Assembly: GCF_030272615.1 (NCBI RefSeq)
Contig: NC_081409.1
Coordinates: 651,464,468-651,528,467, forward strand
Direction of reading: 5' to 3'
DNA length: 64,000 bases
Source: Cryptomeria japonica
Lineage: Eukaryota; Streptophyta; Pinopsida; Cupressales; Cupressaceae
Shown here: positions 58,120 to 64,000 of the stretch, piece after piece
Numbering within the stretch: position 1 is the stretch's first letter
Layout: the number at the start of each line of letters is the position of its first letter
The notes under the pieces: model-generated
Databases searched by the model: none
Told to the model about the DNA's origin: nothing
The model's input: the letters and a program-made list of their open reading frames with translations, nothing else
Position numbers and translations under genes: made by a program

Positions 58120-58895
58120 TTAATTTAAATGGTATATAGTATGTACCACCCCCATGATACTAACTTTGTTTATATCTATACGATTCAAACTATAATCGAT
58201 TAGAAGCTCTTCGCCTGCACTTATTGATTTTATCGCACATACAAATACATGATTTCCCTCACACGCCTCAAATATGCAATTGGGTTGTTTATCAATTGAC
58301 CCAGGTCGCATACTATTTATAAAACCTACATATTCCCTATTGCTTTTGGTTGACCATCAATGTATACATCGACTCGTTTACTTTGATCATTATCTTTTTG
58401 TTGTATATAATTTGCTGACAGTGCATACCTACACATACTTTTTTTATATTTAACAATCTGCATCCAATGTTTATAATTGTAACAAGGTCCAACAAACTCC
58501 ATCAATTCTGTAACTTTATTGTAATAGACCTTTATGTCGTCCATGGAAAATAAGCCTAAACCATGTAATGACGAAGGTGCTATGCGATATATCCTATCAT
58601 TAACACAAAAATCAGTGTTTATTGGAGGAAGTTCCTTGGGCACCCATTGTTTCTATAGATGTCTGTACCTCAGTGGCACCTCAATGTCACCTTTGGTATC
58701 ATCATCATAAGAACATGACCCCCCTTGAGCAAGGAAAAATTTCATGCATTTATTGAATTTTCTTCCAATCTTTTGACCTCTTATTGATCTCCCTATTGTA
58801 GACCTACTACATGTGTCACTTTCATTTTCTATTACTGCATTTTCCTCACTCAATGAAGACAGATCTGACAAATACCTATTTGGGGGTACTTGCAC
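58120..58895 (-). pseudogene. SET-domain ORF inside the CACTA element
   Basis: The minus-strand frame has ...WVPKELPPINTDF (58640), then I-A-P-S-S-L-H-G-L-G-L-F-S-M-D-D (about 58545-58590) as the SET N-terminal part, LMEFVGPCYNY, and VYIDGQPKAIGN. After a one-base deletion near 58315 it continues F-I-N-S-M-R-P-G-S-I-D-K-Q-P-N-C and then I-S-A-G-E-E-L-L-I-D-Y (about 58205). These match GxG, N-H-S-x-x-P-N-C-like and G-E-E-L-x-x-D-Y motifs of SET methyltransferases (the H of NHS is not kept). A TAG at 58650 stands at a likely Gln. It lies between TNP2 and the second gene on the same strand. SET enzymes methylate lysines on histones or other proteins; activity is not expected from this copy. Confidence 0.75.
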
Positions 58896-59974
58896 TCCAT
58901 GAAATGAGAGAGTTAATTGGTAATGAGAGAGAAATTTTGCAAATGAGGGTAATGTTGATGAAGAAGTCAGCTGTAAAGTTGATTTTGGGATGAAAATTGG
59001 AATAAGTCCAATGGGGGCCTCAAGTGTTGATAACTGTATTAGATTTGTTGCTAATGTCGAGGTTTGAAAAACTGAGGAAGTTTGTTTTCCAAGTAATTTA
59101 AAAAAAATAAACCGTTTCTATAGGGTGTATTGACTAGTTATACCTATCTATCCATGAGACTGTGCAGGATCCTCGTCAAAGGGGTTCAGGGTCCTGTACA
59201 ATGTAATTCAATTATCTTATGTTAGCTAAAAATTACATAGTACACAACATGAACAACATGAACTTTGTAGACAAAAAGAGTATTAAATAATAAAAAGATG
59301 TTGTCATCAAAATCATTGTAAATTTTTTAATTCCTTACCTTTACTTTATGTAGACTATGCAGGATCCTCAACTAAATGGTTGATGATGTCTGTAGTCAAT
59401 GACCTGTTCCCACCAAGGGTGACAACATCACATAGGGACTATACCTAAAATCAACACCATCAATTGAGCATCATAAGCATTACTACATTTGTAAGTTGAT
59501 AAACAATAAATACATATGTATCATAAGCATCAAAAGCATCACATGATGTGTCATCATATATGTAATTGAGCATCACATATCATGTGTCATCATAAACTTG
59601 TAATCCATCACATATGTATCATAAATCACCATCCATCACATAGGTAATAAACAATCCACGTTCTATAAATAAACACAAAGTTCAAAAAATGTCACATGCA
59701 TCATCATAAACATGTGATCCATCACATATGTATTTTAAATCAACATCCATCACATAGCTAATAAACAATCCAATTTCCATAAATAAACACAGTTTAAAAA
59801 TTGTCACATAAATAGTCACTCTCCCTATCTCCATCTCCATATTAAAAGATGCATCATGAATTAATTATGTAATGGCATTAGAATTCAAAACATAATGAAT
59901 TAATTATGTAAAAAAAATTCTATCAAGAAGTCAATATTAAATAGATAATATACTAATCGCATACCTCATACATT
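58896..59974. other. Noncoding spacer with ~113 bp tandem duplication
   Basis: No gene. ATCCATCACATATGTAT...CACATAG(G/C)TAATAAACAATCCA...AAATAAACACA at 59600-59690 is repeated at 59710-59810. GACTATGCAGGATCCTC (59345) and GACTGTGCAGGATCCTC (59158) are a further short direct repeat. Confidence 0.6.
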
Positions 59975-60009
59975 TCATTCTTCACTATCATGAACATCAA
60001 GGTCATCAT

Positions 60010-60100
<91 letters not shown>

Positions 60101-60240
60101 GTCATCATTGTCATCGTCGTCGTCGTCGTCATCATCATTATCAATGTCTTTGCCATCATTATCACCATCATCACCATCACCATCAGCATCAGCATCAGCA
60201 TCAGCATCAGCATCAGCATCAGCATCAGCATCAACATCAA

Positions 60241-60277
<37 letters not shown>

Positions 60278-60960
60278 TTCTTCTTCTTCTTCTTCTTCTT
60301 CTTCTTCTTCTTCTTCTTCTTCTTCTTCTTCTTCTTCATCGTCATTGAGAAACTGTCGATCGTGATCATCATCCACTTCATCTTCTACTTCTCCGGTATC
60401 TTCTTCTTCCATCACATTATACTTTATCGGCCTTCCTCTTCGATCATGTCTAACAACAAATGACCAACCCGGTTTATGCGGAACCTTTGAGTAAAATACT
60501 TGTTCACATTGTCTTGGAAGAACATAGGGCTCATCCCCAACTAGTTCAAATGACCTTGTATTTAGCATTATAAAACCATTATCATGTTCAATAATAGTTC
60601 TATCAGGATCATTTTTATTCAATCGTAGCCTGTACCGTTTGATGATGAACAAAACTAATTTGAAGGAATTAAAGTCACACTCAAGTATATCATTCAAAAT
60701 GCCATAGTATCAATTTTGAGACTGTTGAGGATGAATGTCATTTCTCGATGAAATATTTGTCACCTCAAAGATTGCAGTGATGCTAGAATCACAAGTTTTC
60801 TTCGTGTCATCCAACTTTTTTATGCAAAATTTATGACCATTGCAGCACATAGCATTGTGGTGTTTGACCTGCAATATGTCGAACATGTAAAATTTATTGC
60901 ATTGTGAGTTGATAAACATATGGGTGATTAATAAATTTATACGTACCTGTTTATCTCTTA
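59975..60960 (-). pseudogene. CACTA transposase gene, DUF4216 domain with acidic repeat tail
   Basis: After an intron, VKHHNAMCCNGHKFCIKKLD (about 60820-60870) leads to the DUF4216-type block: ILECDFNSFKLVLFIIKRYR (60630-60690), FIMLNTRSFELVGDEPYVLP (60520-60580), QCEQVFYSKVPHKPGWSFVV (60455-60515). The tail is pure low complexity: a Glu run, Asp runs and an Asp-Ala repeat, ending DDDLDVHDSEE at 59975. A stop at about 60710 stands between the two exonic parts. DUF4216 follows DUF4218 in many plant CACTA transposases; its role is unknown. Confidence 0.85.
60000..60345 (-). repeat. Trinucleotide microsatellite coding the acidic tail
   Basis: Plus strand: (ATC)n at about 60008-60100 and again near 60240-60275, (ATCAGC)n at 60182-60232 and (TTC)n at 60276-60336. 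Read as codons on the minus strand these are Asp, Asp-Ala and Glu runs. Other frames (Met/Lys, Ile/Phe or Ser runs) are artefacts. Confidence 0.97.
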
Positions 60961-60999
60961 AACCATATGCTAAATCAATTTCCGTTTGCGTAACATTGG

Positions 61000-61860
61000 A
61001 ATCTCCATTACGATGTGCTTCTTTAACCAATGAAGCCACACCTTCCCATGTTAACGTACATCTAGAATGTTGACAACATTCAATCCATACCATCATCCAA
61101 TCAAGATTGTTTGCAATATACAAATGTAGTGCATCCCACTCTCGACCCACTATACAAAAAAAAAAGATGTCTTACAATCGATTTATTTTGAAGATTAAGA
61201 ATTAATTAACTACAATAACATCTTACAATTACCTCTCACTTTCCTCAATCTACCTTTCCCCATCAAGTACTCCCCTTCGAATTTGTTAATGGTGTTGGGA
61301 TCCCAAATGCGATCCACATGGATCTTTGCTACAAACCTAGGAAGATATTTAGAAATGTACACCATATTCTGGTATACCATATATCCCTCCACCATAGAAC
61401 CCTCAAGATGTGCTCTTTGTCAAACCAAAGCCTTCAAAAATTTCAAGTGCCTCTCAACCATCCACATTGACCTAGTGTGTACATGTCCACACAATTCAAT
61501 CTCCCCAACTTGGTGTATGAGGTAGTGCTCTTGTGCATTGAAAAAAGCTGGAGGTAGACACTTTTTCATTTCATACATTAAATGAGGAATTTTTCTCTTC
61601 GAATATTTTATATCGTCTTTATGGATTTCTTTACATGACAACCACCTACAAGGTATTCAAGACACAACAATATATATTACATAACAAGTAAAACAAACTG
61701 CAAATATAATATCTATACAACGAACTAAACAAATATCACTACTTACCTCATGTATTTTCCAAGATCATATATGACTTGCTTGACATTATTGTCAAAGTCA
61801 TCTGGGAGAGATAGAGGTAGAACGTACTGCAACAATTATAAAATTATCTTTTCATTTTTT
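61000..61860 (-). pseudogene. CACTA transposase gene, DUF4218 domain
   Basis: LPDDFDNNVKQVIYDLGKYM (about 61750-61810), then after an intron CLPPAFFNAQEHYLIHQVGE (61510-61570), IELCGHVHTRSMWMVERHLK (61450-61510) and, past a TGA-type stop at about 61418, AHLEGSMVEGYMVYQN (61360-61410). A further exon encodes WDALHLYIANNLDWMMVWIE (61075-61140) and a part ending AYGLRDKQ at about 60950. This is the usual plant CACTA order: TNP2 core, DUF4218, DUF4216. Confidence 0.88.
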
Positions 61861-61929
61861 TGTAACATAATGAAAAGTACACGTACACGCAGTACTTAAA
61901 TACATACTAAAAACACAAGAACATGAATT

Positions 61930-64000
61930 ACCTTAATGAAGGTATACCAACCATGCATTTTCATCCCTGGCCCAAATTCACTTTTCTTTGATATGAGATT
62001 GTTTATGTTCGCAACAAATCCTGTGGAAAATCAAATTTTTTGTATGACTTCTTTTATAGCATTGCTTTGTAGGTCCATTAATAACCAAGGAAGCTCACTT
62101 ATATTAATTTGGTCTCCATGGCTATTTGATTGAATGACATTTATCATTGCATGATTGGAATCTTGAATGTCACTATATATTTTGATAATTTTTTCTTTGT
62201 CACGCCTTCCATCCAATATTTTCCATACTGTCTCTGTTATATTCTTTCCAATATACATACTATCAAACAAATGAACAATTTGTAACTGCTCGTAGTAGGG
62301 CAACCTACTAAATTGTCAGGGATAACTTTTTAGTCCCTTAGGAAGGTGGTCATTTATGCCTTCACGACCTTCATGATCATCAATCACATCATCAATAAAC
62401 AAAACAAAATACAAAAGATGTTTTATGATAAACCAATAGTTGGAATGGCATTACCTTGACGATTAATTCTATTATATTCCAACTTCCATAGGTGAGGTGT
62501 CATTCTTCGTGGCTTTGATGTATTATCTTCTTTCCCATTGAAAATATGTTTTTCAGTATTTCGATACTTATGATTTTTGTGGAGAAAGTGCCTATACTCA
62601 TCAAACACCTACTTTCCTAAACTTTTTGAATGACAAGATTTCATCTTTGGACCACAAACAGGACATGCAAATTTTCCCTTTGTTTGAAGACCTACAAGAT
62701 AATGTATAAGTGGATTAAATATGATAATTTTTTGAATTATAATGTTAATGCACAACTTAAACACTATAACATACCACAGAAATGTGTTAGCCCCATGGCA
62801 TCGTGTATTGTCCATAGAAGCATTGCATGGAATTGAAATTGTCTTTGTCCTATTGGTCTAGAGATGTCATACATAGTGACAACATTCCATAAATCTAGCA
62901 ACTTGTTGATAAGAGGCTTGATATATACATTCATATCTTTAACTTGGTACTTACCTAATCGAATGAACAAAAACATTACATAATTATTATGACCATTTTA
63001 CTACAATATTTACAATTAAATTTAGATGACTATATTTAAATGATAAAATACCTGGAACAATCATTGCCAACATTATGTGCTCCCTCTTTATTGACATCCA
63101 TGGAGGAATGTTATTGTTGATAACAAAAATAGGCCACATTGAGTAAACAAATCTCATCTCTCCAAATGGATTGACACCATCCACTGCCAATGAAAGCCTG
63201 AGATTATGAGGTGCTTCTTTAAAGTGTGGCCACTTTTCCTATATGTCCATAAAATGTTGAACCATCCATAGACATTCAAATAATGTCATCTCAACTTCTA
63301 TTATGTGCATGATAATCCATAAATTGTGCCAAGCTAGTGCACTTGAATAATCATTGCATACGTGAAATAATGGGAATATAGCAAAGATCCTTGCGAGGAA
63401 CCCTTTTTGTTATTTGATCTGTTTGATATCTATTGATATGACATTTAGGGCATTCAGTTTGAAATTCATGTTGTTTGTGATATATAATATGATCATTGGG
63501 ACAAGCATCTATTGCTTAATACTCCATTCCAATATCTTTCATAATGATAGATAATTCTCGGTATGAGCGAGGTAGAATATTTGATGGTGGTAACAAAAAC
63601 TCACCTATCAATCTACAACAAAAAAATATAATTTGTTATAATAAAGAATATTAATGGTATAACATGATTTACAGTTTATTATGACATATATGACATACCT
63701 TAACATACGTGACATGTTATGTTGGATAAACCATTCATAACCTTCAAGTTCACCAACAAAAATACAACAGAGAGAAGAGTTGCCTGCGAGCCTTCGTAAA
63801 GGGCCTCAGATGCCTTCTCAAGTAGAGGGAAATAATGAACAACATCAAGGTCATCTTCATCATCATGATCAGTTGCACGAGTACTAAATGAGTCATGGAT
63901 CAATGTATTTGTACCATCATCTTCAATTGTGTTTTCTGGCTCATGATCGTCATCTTCCATGGGATCATTATCTTCAGCTTCGATATTCACACCTCCATGT
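61930..64000 (-). pseudogene. CACTA transposase TNP2 core, N-terminus outside window
   Basis: Reading left from the edge: an acidic leader with YFPLLEKASEALYEGSQATL and SVVFLLVNLKVMNGLS (63740-63830); IDACPNDHIIYHKQHEF with T-E-C-P-K-C-H-I-N-R-Y (about 63425-63520), the TNP2 zinc-binding signature; DGVNPFGEMRFVYSMWPIFV (63110-63180); WMSIKREHIMLAMIVPG (63050-63100); QFQFHAMLLWTIHDAMG (62785-62840); G-K-F-A-C-P-V-C (62660-62680); TPHLWKLEYNRINRQGN (62440-62500); FDSMYIGKNITETVWKILDG (62210-62270); and DINISELPWLLMD-like text at about 62075-62110. Introns with GT/AG borders separate the pieces; a few stops and one frame change near 63720 are present. TNP2 cuts and moves the element through its terminal repeats. 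Confidence 0.92.

Larger units (their letters stand above)
55131..64000 (-). mobile_element. CACTA (En/Spm) DNA transposon, right part beyond window
   Basis: The set TNP2 transposase, DUF4218, DUF4216 and Ptta-like second gene, all on the minus strand, defines a plant CACTA element. The start of TNP2 lies beyond 64000. The terminal CACTA repeats were not found in the window, so the left limit is only the end of the last gene. Confidence 0.85.

Noticed and set aside
59953-60463. Long ORFs of Met/Lys, Ile/Phe or Ser in the ATC/TTC microsatellite
   Set aside because: Frame shadows of the DUF4216 acidic tail; amino acid runs come only from the repeat.

Overview
The window looks like intergenic DNA from a plant with a very large, repeat-filled nuclear genome. 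I see no ordinary host gene. Everything recognisable is a transposable element or a piece of one, nested in several layers. Very long LTR elements, the Tat/Ogre-like lineage, the AT-rich noncoding spacers and intron-rich transposon genes suggest a seed plant; a gymnosperm is my best guess, from memory of similar repeats, not from a search.

Layout. 1-2735: noncoding LTR-like block. 2736-5292 (+): chromovirus (Ty3/gypsy) integrase and chromodomain remnant, split by a 1.1 kb insert. 6897-10833 (-): decayed Ty1/copia gag-pol. 11072-11981 plus 11982-13474 plus 24604-27845 (-): a second LTR element with a four-knuckle gag and a large accessory ORF but no visible pol. That accessory ORF is split by an 11,129 bp DNA transposon at 13475-24603, which has terminal inverted repeats, a TA target duplication, two convergent genes and an internal ~358 bp satellite. 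28411-28862: a long near-perfect hairpin. 32937-50747: a complete 17.8 kb Tat-type Ty3/gypsy element with 770 bp LTRs and GCTAT duplications. It carries gag-pol in one frame with 23 stops, and an antisense plant-mobile-domain gene. 55131-64000 (-): a CACTA (En/Spm) element with TNP2, DUF4218 and DUF4216 regions, an SET-domain ORF and a Ptta-like second gene, running off the right edge.

Best candidates for something undescribed: (1) the 11.1 kb transposon, whose ends are fixed because removing it and one TA puts the interrupted ORF back in phase. Its probable transposase has a W-S-D-N-C...Q-F-K-N and G-H-G-K-G-E-H-D-G-A-G core that I cannot place in a named superfamily. (2) The SET-domain ORF inside the CACTA element. 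(3) Repeated CGCGTCTGTGTT-like motifs in the Tat element, upstream of both the sense gag and the antisense PMD gene and pointing the same way relative to each.

All calls come from reading the sequence and from memory of protein families; no database search was done. Nearly every coding remnant carries in-frame stops, mostly explained by CAG/CAA/CGA to TAG/TAA/TGA changes, so few if any of these proteins can be made as they stand.
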